Positions 8,808 to 17,134 of a stretch of 60,925 bases of DNA are shown here, in pieces. Position numbers and translations under genes: made by a program. The stretch is from Burkholderiaceae bacterium (lineage in GTDB: Bacteria > Pseudomonadota > Gammaproteobacteria > Burkholderiales > Burkholderiaceae_D). Within the stretch, counting starts at the first letter, position 1. Every line of letters begins with the position of its first letter. Where the stretch lies: positions 1 to 60,925 of the forward strand of contig JAIETO010000003.1 in the NCBI GenBank assembly GCA_019745005.1, in the 5' to 3' direction. Below the pieces are notes generated by a model, which did no database searches, was not told where the DNA came from, and worked only from the letters and a program-made list of their open reading frames with translations.

Positions 8808-10391
8808 ATGTCGCAAATCGTTACAAATGGAATGAAAAGAATGAACAACAATGAAGTAACGAGAGAAGATGAACTCATGTTTTCTTGGAAAGCGGTGTTC
8901 GTGCTTTGTATCTTTGTCGTACAGTTTCTTCTGTATGCGGAAACTGCACAGTCGATTGTTTTAACTTGGCAGAGCTCGCCAGCGTTTGCTGTGGGTTATG
9001 TCATTGCACCTATTTCCGCGTTGCTAATCTGGCAGCGTCGGGATATTTTTAGATCAATTCAGATTAGGCCATTTTGGCCAGCGTCACCAATTTTGATCAT
9101 ATTGGGCTTCGCGTGGCTGTTGGCTGACTTCGCTAAAGTTCAGGCGATTCAACAATGCATTTTTGTCGGTTTTGTTCCAATCTTTTTATTGCTTTTTTGG
9201 GGTAGACGTTTGACTTGGGAAATGGTGTTTCCGTTATCGTTTTTGTTATTTGCTATTCCTTTTGGGGCGATCTTGACATCTCCACTTATTGAATTTGCCG
9301 CAAATTTAACTTTTGCCGCGCTTCAGTCATGGGGTCTAACTGTAGCGCGAAATGGGTCTTATATTAGTGTTCCAACAGGCAGCCTCCCACTCGCCGAGAC
9401 ATTCGCCGATCTAAGCTATGTGTTTTTTTTCATACCCCTTTGCACCCTTTTTGCGTATCTGATGTATCAATCCAACTTGAAACGCATGCTATTCATTTTT
9501 ACGTCGATTTTTGCGCTTGTACTTGCACTTATTCTTGGTGTGCTGATTAATATTTTTACTCCTGATGTAAACACGTCTCGGGGAAGCATCGGATCGATTA
9601 GGGCGCTTTCTGGTTGTTTGTTTGTAGGTTTTATGATTTTGCTGATTTTTTGGCTTGGTGGCTTTAAGCGCGACACTAGTTCAGCAAATGCGAGATTGCT
9701 TAGATCCAGCGACGTAGAGACAATCAAGCCAGTAAGTACAAAATCACTATTTGCGGTGTTATTTTTCGCAGTCTTTATCCTAGCGATTTGGCCGATTTAT
9801 TCTACTTACGTGGCGTCTATAGATGATAAGAAATCGACTGTAGCACTTGCTGCATTACACGTAACTTGGTTGCCTACAAATGAGTCGATCAAGTGGAGGC
9901 CAGCCTATCATCACGCGCATTCAACTTTTGATGAGGCGTACCAGCGCGATTGGTATCGTGTCGGTTTGTCGATTCGCTACTATAAAAATCAAACCAAGGA
10001 CGCTCACTTAGTCAGTTCAGCAAATGGTTTGACCCCTGAAAAAGATGGTGGCTGGCGTCTGCTTGGGAGCGCGATTCGGGGTGAGGGTTCTGATGCGGGT
10101 TTTCTAAGGCTGATCGAGACTCGTGTGCAAGATAAGGCTGGACAGAATTTTTTGGTTTGGCAAACTTATTGGGTCGACCAAACGCTGACTGTAAGCCCTC
10201 TCTTCGCTCAATTGTTGCAAGCGCGGTCAAAGCTATTTCTTAAAGGTGATGATGGCGCTGCAATTTTTATTTATGCGCGTTTTGTTGAAAATCCAGAGGA
10301 GGCTCGAATTTCAATGCGCCCCTTTTTAAAATCCAACATGCAGCAAATTAGCGATGAATTAGCGGGATTTAAGTCTGGCACCTCCAAATAA
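8808..10391 (+). CDS. Degenerate exosortase A / EpsI-domain fusion membrane protein
   Basis: 527 residues: about eight membrane helices (residues 28-285), one more at 312-333, then a soluble domain (345-520). Topology, length and local motifs match exosortase XrtA-EpsI fusions: GSLPLAETFADLSYV aligns with the exosortase AEACSGLRYL region, and MILLIFWLGGF with the family's last helix. The tail WLPTNESIKWRPAY ... SIRYYKNQTKDAHLVSSANGL is the EpsI (DUF3485) pattern. The key residues are missing. The catalytic Cys position is F199, the Arg of GLR is S203, the NGLR motif reads LILG (241-244), and the DHxxYGW His region reads SIRALSGC, with R265 at the His position. Peptidase/transferase activity is therefore unlikely. 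No PEP-CTERM protein is nearby. The start is uncertain: ATG at 8808, 8832 or 8841. AT-rich codon use suggests relaxed selection or transfer. Confidence 0.7.
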   Translation: MSQIVTNGMKRMNNNEVTREDELMFSWKAVFVLCIFVVQFLLYAETAQSIVLTWQSSPAFAVGYVIAPISALLIWQRRDIFRSIQIRPFWPASPILIILGFAWLLADFAKVQAIQQCIFVGFVPIFLLLFWGRRLTWEMVFPLSFLLFAIPFGAILTSPLIEFAANLTFAALQSWGLTVARNGSYISVPTGSLPLAETFADLSYVFFFIPLCTLFAYLMYQSNLKRMLFIFTSIFALVLALILGVLINIFTPDVNTSRGSIGSIRALSGCLFVGFMILLIFWLGGFKRDTSSANARLLRSSDVETIKPVSTKSLFAVLFFAVFILAIWPIYSTYVASIDDKKSTVALAALHVTWLPTNESIKWRPAYHHAHSTFDEAYQRDWYRVGLSIRYYKNQTKDAHLVSSANGLTPEKDGGWRLLGSAIRGEGSDAGFLRLIETRVQDKAGQNFLVWQTYWVDQTLTVSPLFAQLLQARSKLFLKGDDGAAIFIYARFVENPEEARISMRPFLKSNMQQISDELAGFKSGTSK

Positions 10392-10578
10392 GCCCAGCAA
10401 TTTCACTGATAGCGAATTAGTTTTCTAAAGAGGAACTAACTCAGGATTAGACTGCGTTCTTTTTACATATGTTATCCGTATCAAAAGAAAAAACCAATAG
10501 CATTGTTTCTTCTTTTACCTGTTTAAAAAAATCTTTTTTTCGATATGGGTGTACGCGAAGATTTTTGAATTAATGTAA

Positions 10579-10723
10579 GGAAACCCTGATCAAGTTACTG
10601 CGCTGCCAAATTTCGAATCTGCGGCACCCGTAACGGTGCCCGCTACGGTGCTCGTTGTACAGTCGTACAGGTCCGCTTCTCGATCCAAACTTTGACCGCT
10701 TGCTACACTTAATCAGAGCTTCC
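10579..10723. mobile_element. 145-bp palindromic element, copy 2
   Basis: Diverged relative of the 133-bp element. It starts GGAAACCCTGATCAAGT and ends with the partly complementary TTAATCAGAGCTTCC. Internal blocks GTACAGTCGTACAGGT and CCGCTTCTCGATCCAAA match copies 1 and 3. It overlaps the last 11 bases of the yigZ-family gene and supplies its stop codon. The rest of the gap from 10392 to 10578 shows nothing recognisable. Confidence 0.72.
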
Positions 10724-11303
10724 TTAAGCCTTTGACCAACCTTCCTTTGAGCTGTTGTTTTAAGAGAGATTCAAACGCATCGACCATCGCAACCCGAAGA
10801 CGCAGGTCTAATTGAACCTGTTGTTGGTATTCAGCGCGTAACAAGACGACATTGTTCTGTTCGCATAGGCGACGCACCATTGCTTCGTCGGCGAAGGGGA
10901 CGAGGTAGCGCAGGTCGATGGTGTTTTCTATTTCGATGAGCGTAGCGACTTTGCAGGCTTCAGAAATCGCTTGGCCATAGGCGCGGCTTAGGCCACCGGC
11001 GCCTAATTTGATGCCGCCCCAATAGCGCACCACGACAGCTAAGACGTGATGGAGTTGCTTATGCGTGAGCACGTTGTACATGGGCTTGGCGGCAGTGCCT
11101 GAAGGTTCACCATCGTCATCAAGGCCAGAGTCGCCATCGCACAGCAAGACCCAGCAAACATGCACTGCATTGGGATGTTCGCGCCGAATTTGCTCTAAAG
11201 TCGTGCGTGCTTCGGCGCGGTTACTTACAGGATAAAGTTGGCCGAGAAAGCGACTTTTTTTAATCTCGATCTCGGCATTGGCCTTGGTGGCTAACTTAAA
11301 CAT
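10713..11303 (-). CDS. yigZ: YigZ / IMPACT-family protein
   Basis: 196 residues. The N-terminal UPF0029 domain carries the family signature KKSRFLGQLYPVSN and DDGEPSGTAAKPMYNVL, then VLAVVVRYWGGIKLGAGGLSRAYG. A small C-terminal ferredoxin-like domain follows. The family is related to eukaryotic IMPACT; no enzymatic reaction is firmly established. The final residues (KGLRKL) and the TGA come from the edge of a palindromic element, so the natural C-terminus may have been slightly altered. It lies 51 bases downstream of ettA on the same strand and could be cotranscribed. Confidence 0.88.
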   Translation of the reverse strand: MFKLATKANAEIEIKKSRFLGQLYPVSNRAEARTTLEQIRREHPNAVHVCWVLLCDGDSGLDDDGEPSGTAAKPMYNVLTHKQLHHVLAVVVRYWGGIKLGAGGLSRAYGQAISEACKVATLIEIENTIDLRYLVPFADEAMVRRLCEQNNVVLLRAEYQQQVQLDLRLRVAMVDAFESLLKQQLKGRLVKGLRKL

Positions 11304-11354
11304 GCTGGAACCCAGCGGGGAAGCTGGGCATGGCGCTTACCTTAATCAAGTTGA

Positions 11355-13022
11355 TTAAGTGGTTAAGGGCTTATAGCGAATACGCTTGGGCTTTGCCCCT
11401 TCTTCACCTAAGCGTTTTTTCTTGTCGGCTTCGTATTCTTGGTAGTTGCCATCAAAGAAGCTAACTTGTGAGTTTCCTTCAAAGGCCAAAATATGCGTGG
11501 CGATACGATCTAAGAACCAGCGATCATGCGAAATCACCATGACGCTGCCAGCAAATTCCAATAGCGCGTCTTCTAGCGCGCGCAAGGTTTCTACGTCGAG
11601 ATCGTTTGATGGTTCATCGAGTAACAGCACGTTGCCGCCTTGTAGCAGAGTTTTTGCCAAATGCAAACGACCGCGTTCACCGCCCGATAAATTGCCCACG
11701 ATTTTTTGTTGATCGCCGCCTTTGAAATTGAAGCGACCAAGATAGGCGCGCGATGGCATTTCGAAGCGACCTACTGTCAAAATATCTGCACCATTTGCCA
11801 CGTCTTCAAACACCGTTTTGGTATTGCCCAAATCTTCACGCGATTGGTCAACCAAAGAAATTTTTGCCGTTTGACCTAACACCACTTCGCCGCTATCGGG
11901 TTGTTCCAAGCCTTTGATCATTTTGAACAGGGTGGATTTACCAGCGCCGTTCGGGCCGATGATGCCGACGATGGCGCCGGGTGGAATTTTGAAACTGAGG
12001 TTGTCGATTAATAAGCGATCACCAAACGCTTTCGAGACGTTTTTGAATTCGATGACTTCGTTCCCTAAGCGCTCGGCAACGGGAATAAAAATCTCCTGCG
12101 TCTCGTTACGCTTTTGGTATTCGTGTTCGCTCATTTCGTTGAAGCGGGCTAAACGCGCCTTGCTCTTTGCTTGGCGCGCTTTTGGGTTTTGCCGTGACCA
12201 TTCTAATTCTTTCTGTAGCGCTTTTTGGCGCGCAGATTCAGTCGCTTCTTCTTGCTTTAAGCGCGCTTGCTTTTGATCTAACCACGAACTGTAATTGCCC
12301 TTCCAAGGAATGCCGTGGCCGCGATCCAGTTCCAAAATCCATTCAGCAGCGTTGTCCAAGAAATAGCGGTCATGGGTAATCGCCACCACGGTGCCGGGGA
12401 AACGCAACAAAAACTGTTCTAACCAGTCTACAGATTCGGCATCCAAATGGTTGGTGGGCTCGTCTAACAAAAGCATGTCGGGTTTTGATAACAGCAAACG
12501 GCACAGAGCCACGCGGCGTTTTTCGCCACCCGACAAAACACCAATCTTCGCGTCCCACGGCGGCAAGCGTAAAGCGTCTGCCGCCATTTCTAGTTGCAGC
12601 TCAACGTTGTCACCTGAGGAAGCAGAGATGATGGCTTCTAAGCGTGCTTGTTCGTTCGCTAGCGCGTCAAAATCCGCATCTTCCTCTGCATACGCGGCGT
12701 ACACCAATTCGAGTTTTGCTTTGGCCTCAAACACTTCGCCTAACGCACCTTCTACCGCCTGCCGCACCGTTTGTTCGGGGTCAAGTTGCGGCTCCTGCGG
12801 TAAGTAACCGATGTTCAAATTCGGCATTGGTACGGCTTCGCCCTGAATATCCTTGTCAATCCCCGCCATGATCTTGAGTAGAGAAGATTTACCAGAGCCA
12901 TTTAAACCCAGCACGCCAATTTTTGCGCCAGGAAAAAATGAGAGAGAGATGTCTTTGAGAATTTGACGCTTGGGCGGAACAATCTTGCCAACGCGGTTCA
13001 TGGTGTAGACGTAATTTGCCAT
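11355..13022 (-). CDS. ettA: Energy-dependent translational throttle protein EttA (ABC-F)
   Basis: 555 residues, the family's length. It is a soluble ABC-F ATPase that binds the ribosomal E site and gates entry into elongation according to ATP/ADP ratio. It has two ABC cassettes: Walker A GLNGSGKSSLLK with signature LSGGEKRRVALCRLLL, and Walker A GPNGAGKSTLFK with signature LSGGERGRLHLAKTLL. Walker B is LLLDEPTNHLDAE and LLLDEPSNDLDVE. Between them is the basic P-site tRNA interaction motif linker (SRQNPKARQAKSKARLARF). The start MANYVYTMNRVGKIVPPK is that of EttA rather than Uup or YheS. No membrane segments. Confidence 0.96.
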   Translation of the reverse strand: MANYVYTMNRVGKIVPPKRQILKDISLSFFPGAKIGVLGLNGSGKSSLLKIMAGIDKDIQGEAVPMPNLNIGYLPQEPQLDPEQTVRQAVEGALGEVFEAKAKLELVYAAYAEEDADFDALANEQARLEAIISASSGDNVELQLEMAADALRLPPWDAKIGVLSGGEKRRVALCRLLLSKPDMLLLDEPTNHLDAESVDWLEQFLLRFPGTVVAITHDRYFLDNAAEWILELDRGHGIPWKGNYSSWLDQKQARLKQEEATESARQKALQKELEWSRQNPKARQAKSKARLARFNEMSEHEYQKRNETQEIFIPVAERLGNEVIEFKNVSKAFGDRLLIDNLSFKIPPGAIVGIIGPNGAGKSTLFKMIKGLEQPDSGEVVLGQTAKISLVDQSREDLGNTKTVFEDVANGADILTVGRFEMPSRAYLGRFNFKGGDQQKIVGNLSGGERGRLHLAKTLLQGGNVLLLDEPSNDLDVETLRALEDALLEFAGSVMVISHDRWFLDRIATHILAFEGNSQVSFFDGNYQEYEADKKKRLGEEGAKPKRIRYKPLTT

Positions 13023-13254
13023 TTTATCTTTGGTTGTGGTGAAGAAGATGTGCGCAAGGATACCTTATTTGCGGACGAAAATCCTAGAGAAAGAGCGTGT
13101 CGCTAACGGGCATTTCTAGGTGCGTGCATAGGACGACGCAAAGGACATTGTGGCAAATCAAGTTGTATGAATTGCCTACGTGCTTGGGGTTATTTGCAAC
13201 AAAAAATAACTCCGCAGTAAAAAAATCAAGCGAAGGGCTTGCACTTGATCTTGC

Positions 13255-13268
13255 TCAAAGAAGCCAAT
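13255..13268. promoter_or_regulatory. FNR/ANR-type box upstream of ompW
   Basis: TTGATCTTGCTCAA matches the FNR consensus TTGAT-N4-ATCAA at 9 of 10 defined bases. A plausible -10 hexamer TACACT lies at 13291-13296, giving a start near 13303 and placing the box centre at about -41.5, the class II activator position. Confidence 0.68.
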
Positions 13269-13320
13269 TACATGCGGCGATACACTGAACCCATCAATTA
13301 CGTGAAACGAGGAAAGCAAA

Positions 13321-13962
13321 ATGAAAACAGCAATTAAAAAATCTCTGGTAGCAAGCGTGGCAGGTGTTGTGGGCATGGTAGGTTTTGCCAGCAGTGTTGC
13401 AGCACAAACCGTTGATAAAGATGCGCCTTGGTTAGTACGAGCCAGAGCAGTGTATCTTGATACACGCAATGCCTCAGACCCTGTTGGTGGTGTCGGCGCC
13501 GCTGATCGCGTGGATGTCAGCAACAAAACTATTCCAGAAGTCGATATCTCGTATTTCTTTGCGCCGAATTGGGCAGCAGAATTGATTTTGACTTATCCGC
13601 AAAAACATAACGTGACCCTAGATGGCACGAAGATAGGCACACTGAGACATTTGCCACCGACACTCACCGTGCAGTACCATTTTGCCCCCACAGGTGCGAT
13701 CAATCCCTACTTAGGCGCTGGTGTGAATTACACCAACATCTCCCACGTGAATTTGCTCAATGGCGCGGGACGTTTGGAGCGCAATAGTTTTGGATATGCC
13801 TTGCAGGCAGGTGTGGATTTTAAGATTGATAAAAATTGGTCATTCAATCTCGATATCAAGAAAGTGTCATTGCGCAGCGACTTGAGTATTTCTGGTGCCT
13901 ACGTCAGTGAATTGAAGCTCGACCCTTGGTTATTTGGCGCAGGCGTTGGCTATCGCTTCTAA
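13321..13962 (+). CDS. ompW: OmpW family outer-membrane protein
   Basis: 213 residues: signal peptide (KKSLVASVAGVVGMVGFASSVAAQ), then an eight-stranded barrel. Family patterns are DAPWLVRARAVYL, IPEVDISYFFAPNWAAELILTYPQKHNV, LPPTLTVQYHF, INPYLGAGVNYT and the terminal PWLFGAGVGYRF ending in Phe. OmpW forms a narrow hydrophobic channel; in several proteobacteria it is induced under oxygen limitation, which fits the FNR-type box upstream. ACGAGGAAAGCAAA precedes the ATG. Single gene, divergent from ettA. Confidence 0.95.
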   Translation: MKTAIKKSLVASVAGVVGMVGFASSVAAQTVDKDAPWLVRARAVYLDTRNASDPVGGVGAADRVDVSNKTIPEVDISYFFAPNWAAELILTYPQKHNVTLDGTKIGTLRHLPPTLTVQYHFAPTGAINPYLGAGVNYTNISHVNLLNGAGRLERNSFGYALQAGVDFKIDKNWSFNLDIKKVSLRSDLSISGAYVSELKLDPWLFGAGVGYRF

Positions 13963-13964
13963 CT

Positions 13965-14032
13965 CGATTTCTAAAGCGATCGTGTCTGTCTGCGGTTCGT
14001 CGCCTAGACACAATTGATTTGGAAATGAAATA
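13965..14032. repeat. Palindromic ATTTCTAAAG-type extragenic repeat, copy 1 (short)
   Basis: Begins 3 bases past the ompW stop. ATTTCTAAAGCGATCGTGTCT pairs imperfectly with AGACACAATTGATTTGGAAAT. The copies at 25337 and 52650 are longer by a central insertion of about 35 bases. It may act as the ompW transcript 3' hairpin. Confidence 0.7.
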
Positions 14033-14147
14033 AGTGTTTTAGCTAGTTGTTGAACATCGTAGCTGGTGCAGGGGAGCGTGAGTTGGTACTTCGGTTAATG
14101 AGTGCCATTTCACATACTCCCCATTTTCTTTTGTATTTCTTGTTGTT

Positions 14148-14192
14148 TGCGCTTTTCAGTTAAGCGCTATCAATAATTACTGCGCTATGTAT
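14148..14192. repeat. Extragenic repeat, GCGCTT-type, degenerate copy 3
   Basis: TTGCGCTTTTCAGTTAAGCGC, an inverted repeat resembling GCGCTTTTAAATAAAGCGC, then CTGCGCTATGTATG. Weaker than the other copies. Otherwise the gap 13963-14267 holds only this and the preceding palindrome. Confidence 0.4.
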
Positions 14193-14267
14193 GTCATTTT
14201 TTAGTGAAATGAACAAGTTTCACCTGCGCTATTTTCAACTAGAACGATTTGCTGACATCGATGAGCT

Positions 14268-14774
14268 CTAGTTCGTGTCGGTGATGGCTAAGCGATCAAT
14301 CTTGCCGCCCTTGTTGTAGCTCATGGCAAGCATCATGACTCCCCCATCAAACTTCAAGCGATAACGATAATGCCGGTCTTCGCCATCAACCGCGCGTGCC
14401 AGCAATTGCAGTTGTTTTAGCGAACCCAGCCTTTGCATGGCGGTGCGCATTTGTTGCAGTGCCGTTGGCAAAACAGCGGCCTGTGCTTTTGCAGTAAAAG
14501 CGTCGGGTGATATGCGGTTGTCGATAATGTTTTGCACCAGCAAGCGAATGTCTTCCGTAACCTTGGGCTCGTTGTCGGGTATGCCGGCAATGTCAGGCGT
14601 TGCCGTGGCGTTTGGTGACGCCGCTGTTTGCGATTCGGTAGCGCTAAGCATGTTGCTCGATTCAGCGCTTACGCTGCAGCCACTACAGTTGAACGCCAGC
14701 GCAAGTAGCGCGCTCATCGTACAAATCTTACTTTGCCTTGTGCGCGAGATTGACTTCATCGGATTCTTACTCAT
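14268..14774 (-). CDS. Small exported protein of unknown function, third gene of the phosphoesterase-kinase operon
   Basis: 168 residues from the ATG at 14774, chosen because it overlaps the kinase stop as ATGA; an upstream in-frame ATG at 14807 would overlap the kinase by 37 bases. The N-terminus has a hydrophobic stretch (KICTMSALLALAFNCSGCSVSAESS) that is a signal peptide. A lipidated Cys is possible but the lipobox (CSGC) is poor. After a Ser/Thr/Ala/Pro linker, residues 60-168 form a small alpha-beta domain (ISPDAFTAKAQAAVLPTALQQMRTAMQRLG ... YRYRLKFDGGVMMLAMSYNKGGKIDRLAI). This resembles small periplasmic ligand-binding domains of the NTF2-like kind seen beside hydrolases. Function not recognised. 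Confidence 0.75.
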   Translation of the reverse strand: MSKNPMKSISRTRQSKICTMSALLALAFNCSGCSVSAESSNMLSATESQTAASPNATATPDIAGIPDNEPKVTEDIRLLVQNIIDNRISPDAFTAKAQAAVLPTALQQMRTAMQRLGSLKQLQLLARAVDGEDRHYRYRLKFDGGVMMLAMSYNKGGKIDRLAITDTN

Positions 14775-16285
14775 GTTGTACTCGCTTTGACCACCGTGAC
14801 AGTGCATTCAGCCAGCGCAACCACTTGGGCAGAAACGCTGCCAAGGTAACGGCGGATTGATGAACTACCGCGTGAGCCGATCACAATATGATCCACACCA
14901 TTCTTATGCGCGAAATCAATCACTGCGCTTGCGGCGTCATTCGCTTCAAGCACATGGAAACTGATTTTTTCGCCTTTGATTTGCAAAGGACGCGCCCAAT
15001 GTTTTAGTTCGACTAATTGTTTGACGTGAATATTTTGTCCGTCTCGCAGCAAGCTTTCATCCATGCCAAAGCGACTGGTTTTGCGCACGGTGATGCAAGC
15101 GAGGCGCGCACCCGGTTCGGTAAATAAAAGCCGCCTGACTTCTTGCCGCAATTGTTCCGTTAAAGTCGCGCTGCTATTACTCAGGTCGAGCGCAGCAACG
15201 ATTATAGGTGCGCGGGATAACTGTTCGGCGACCGATTGTTGCGCGAACGGTTCCGCACCAGCCGCTTGAAAGCGCCGCTTCAGTACCGCCATCGCACCGT
15301 CCTGTTCGGTTTTTGATGCACGTTCGGTCAAGCTGATTTGGCTCGGGTCCTGCAAGGCAAAAGCAAGTTGCGCGGCAGATTCAAAACGCGCAGCGGGGTC
15401 GACTTCCAAGCAACGCAGAATCACTTCCTGTAGCCAAGGTGGAATTGCCGCATTGTGCTTGCGCGGCGGAATCGGGTCGCGATACAAACGCTTGCGCAAG
15501 CCCGCCACGCCGCTGGGGTTGCCGAAAGGTCGTTCGCCCGTTGCAAGGTGGTAGAGCAACACGCCAAGGGCGAATTGATCGCTATGGGGTTCGTTGCGCA
15601 CGCCCAAGACTTGCTCGGGCGAGATGTAGGGACCGGTGCCCAAAGGCAGACGAAATTCTTCCGCCAGCAAGTCCGGTAACTTGTCGTGGCGCGAAAGTCC
15701 AAAATCAATCAATACCGCATCGCCGTTTGGGCGAAACATAATATTGCTGGGTTTGAGATCTAAGTGAATCACATGCTGCCGATGCAAATCTTGTAGGGCT
15801 TGCGCCACCTTAATGCCGATTTGCACCACTTCCTCAATCGGCAGCGGTGCTGCGTCAAAACGGGTGCGCAACGACGTGCCAGCAATTTGTTCCATCACGA
15901 TGTAAGGCTGCGCCTCAAAGTCGCCAGAGGCGATGTACTGGGGCACGTGTTGGCCTTTGAGCTTGGGCATGATCATTTGCTCAACCTCAAACGCCACAAT
16001 CGCCGTTGGGTCATCGCTAGTAAACAGCAAGGGCACTTTCATGATCAAGGGCAAGAGCGTGCTTGAGGGTTTTTCCGCATTCTGGGTTTTCTGCGGGCGT
16101 TGACGCAAATCTGTCACGCGCCACAAGGCTGCCATACCGCCCACATGCAGTTTTTCTTCTAAGCGATAACCGTCAAACTCCATGCCGATTTTTAAGCGTT
16201 GATGACCCTCTGGCGTGGCTGATGTCGCTGCCGCATCTAAGCGCGCATCGTTTGGTGTTGAATTGGGGGCGTCGCTGTCTTGCAT
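14771..16285 (-). CDS. Serine/threonine protein kinase fused to a universal stress protein domain
   Basis: 504 residues from the ATG at 16285, one base after the upstream gene's stop and behind GGTGA; an alternative ATG at 16312 adds nine residues. The Hanks-type kinase domain covers about 30-310: ATP lysine in LIMKVPLLF, catalytic loop HVIHLDLKPSNIMF, DFG in LIDFGLSRH, and activation/P+1 region GTGPYISPEQVLG. The loop reads HLD, not HRD, so it is a non-RD kinase, usually not dependent on activation-loop phosphorylation. No membrane helix, unlike many bacterial Hanks kinases. Residues about 355-504 are a UspA fold ending in the nucleotide motif GSRGSSSIRRYLGSVSAQVV. It is cotranscribed with a phosphoesterase upstream and an exported protein downstream. 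Targets unknown. Confidence 0.85.
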   Translation of the reverse strand: MQDSDAPNSTPNDARLDAAATSATPEGHQRLKIGMEFDGYRLEEKLHVGGMAALWRVTDLRQRPQKTQNAEKPSSTLLPLIMKVPLLFTSDDPTAIVAFEVEQMIMPKLKGQHVPQYIASGDFEAQPYIVMEQIAGTSLRTRFDAAPLPIEEVVQIGIKVAQALQDLHRQHVIHLDLKPSNIMFRPNGDAVLIDFGLSRHDKLPDLLAEEFRLPLGTGPYISPEQVLGVRNEPHSDQFALGVLLYHLATGERPFGNPSGVAGLRKRLYRDPIPPRKHNAAIPPWLQEVILRCLEVDPAARFESAAQLAFALQDPSQISLTERASKTEQDGAMAVLKRRFQAAGAEPFAQQSVAEQLSRAPIIVAALDLSNSSATLTEQLRQEVRRLLFTEPGARLACITVRKTSRFGMDESLLRDGQNIHVKQLVELKHWARPLQIKGEKISFHVLEANDAASAVIDFAHKNGVDHIVIGSRGSSSIRRYLGSVSAQVVALAECTVTVVKASTT

Positions 16286-16286
16286 C

Positions 16287-17030
16287 TTATTCACCGGCGA
16301 GTAAGCGTTCACCTAAAACGGCAGGCAGACCCGCCGCGATAATTTTGTTGGCCGCCGCCTCCGCGTCATACGGCACACGATGAAAGCTCAGCTCAGCCGC
16401 CTCGCTGTCGTACACAGCATAACAAGCGGCTGGGTTGCCATCACGGGGTTGCCCTACCGAGCCAGGAATCGCTAGCCAGCGGCGCTGTTTGCTCAAAGGA
16501 ATACTGGTGTCTGCGCTGGGCGTAAAGCTGCCAGTTTTGCCGGTAAGGGTCATGTGATACAGGCTAGGCATGTGGACATGGCCGCAAAACGTTACACGCG
16601 CTTTGCTGGCATGGAAGCTACGCATCGCTTCCATGACGCCGTCAATGTATTCCCAACTTTCAGGCGCCCAAGCATTCGCGTGCACTAAGAGTACATCATC
16701 TAACTCGATGGTAAATGGTAGCGCCCGTATATAAGCCAGATGTTTCTCATCCAACTGCGCCAACGTCCACATCACGACTTTGTAGGCCACATGATTCATG
16801 CCTTGCTTGTCGTCCAGCAATAGTGCCTGATCATGATTGCCGATCAGCACGTAAGCGCCCCGTTCGGCATACGCCATGACGGTATCCATCACCCATACAG
16901 GGTCAGCGCCATAACCCACCAAGTCACCGAGAAATGCGTAGTCAGTTACGTGTTGCGATTCGGCATGTTCCAAGCAAGCGGTGAGGGCTTCGCGGTTCGC
17001 ATGCAGGTCAGTTAGTAGGGCGAGGCGCAT
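16287..17030 (-). CDS. Calcineurin-like metallophosphoesterase
   Basis: 247 residues with the complete metallophosphoesterase motif set: LLTDLHANREAL (DxH), FLGDLVGYGADP (GDxxG), LIGNHDQAL (GNHD), VHANAWAPESW (His), and FCGHVHMPSLY (GHxH). Two divalent metals would be bound. Cytoplasmic, no signal. The family includes phosphoprotein phosphatases and nucleotide phosphodiesterases, and the sequence does not distinguish these. Being translationally adjacent to the kinase-Usp gene (stop one base before its ATG), it may reverse the kinase's action; this is inference. Confidence 0.87.
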   Translation of the reverse strand: MRLALLTDLHANREALTACLEHAESQHVTDYAFLGDLVGYGADPVWVMDTVMAYAERGAYVLIGNHDQALLLDDKQGMNHVAYKVVMWTLAQLDEKHLAYIRALPFTIELDDVLLVHANAWAPESWEYIDGVMEAMRSFHASKARVTFCGHVHMPSLYHMTLTGKTGSFTPSADTSIPLSKQRRWLAIPGSVGQPRDGNPAACYAVYDSEAAELSFHRVPYDAEAAANKIIAAGLPAVLGERLLAGE

Positions 17031-17134
17031 GGGTTTTCGTCAGGAAAGAGTGTCAACAAAAGGAGGAAATTCACCGCACCATCTTAACGCCAATACCTAA
17101 CTACAGGCTTACAAATTTGAGGGCGGATTTGCGA

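Noticed and set aside
10414-10440. Inverted repeat TTAGTT/AACTAA as terminator of the exosortase-like gene
   Set aside because: Only six pairs, long loop, and no T-run.
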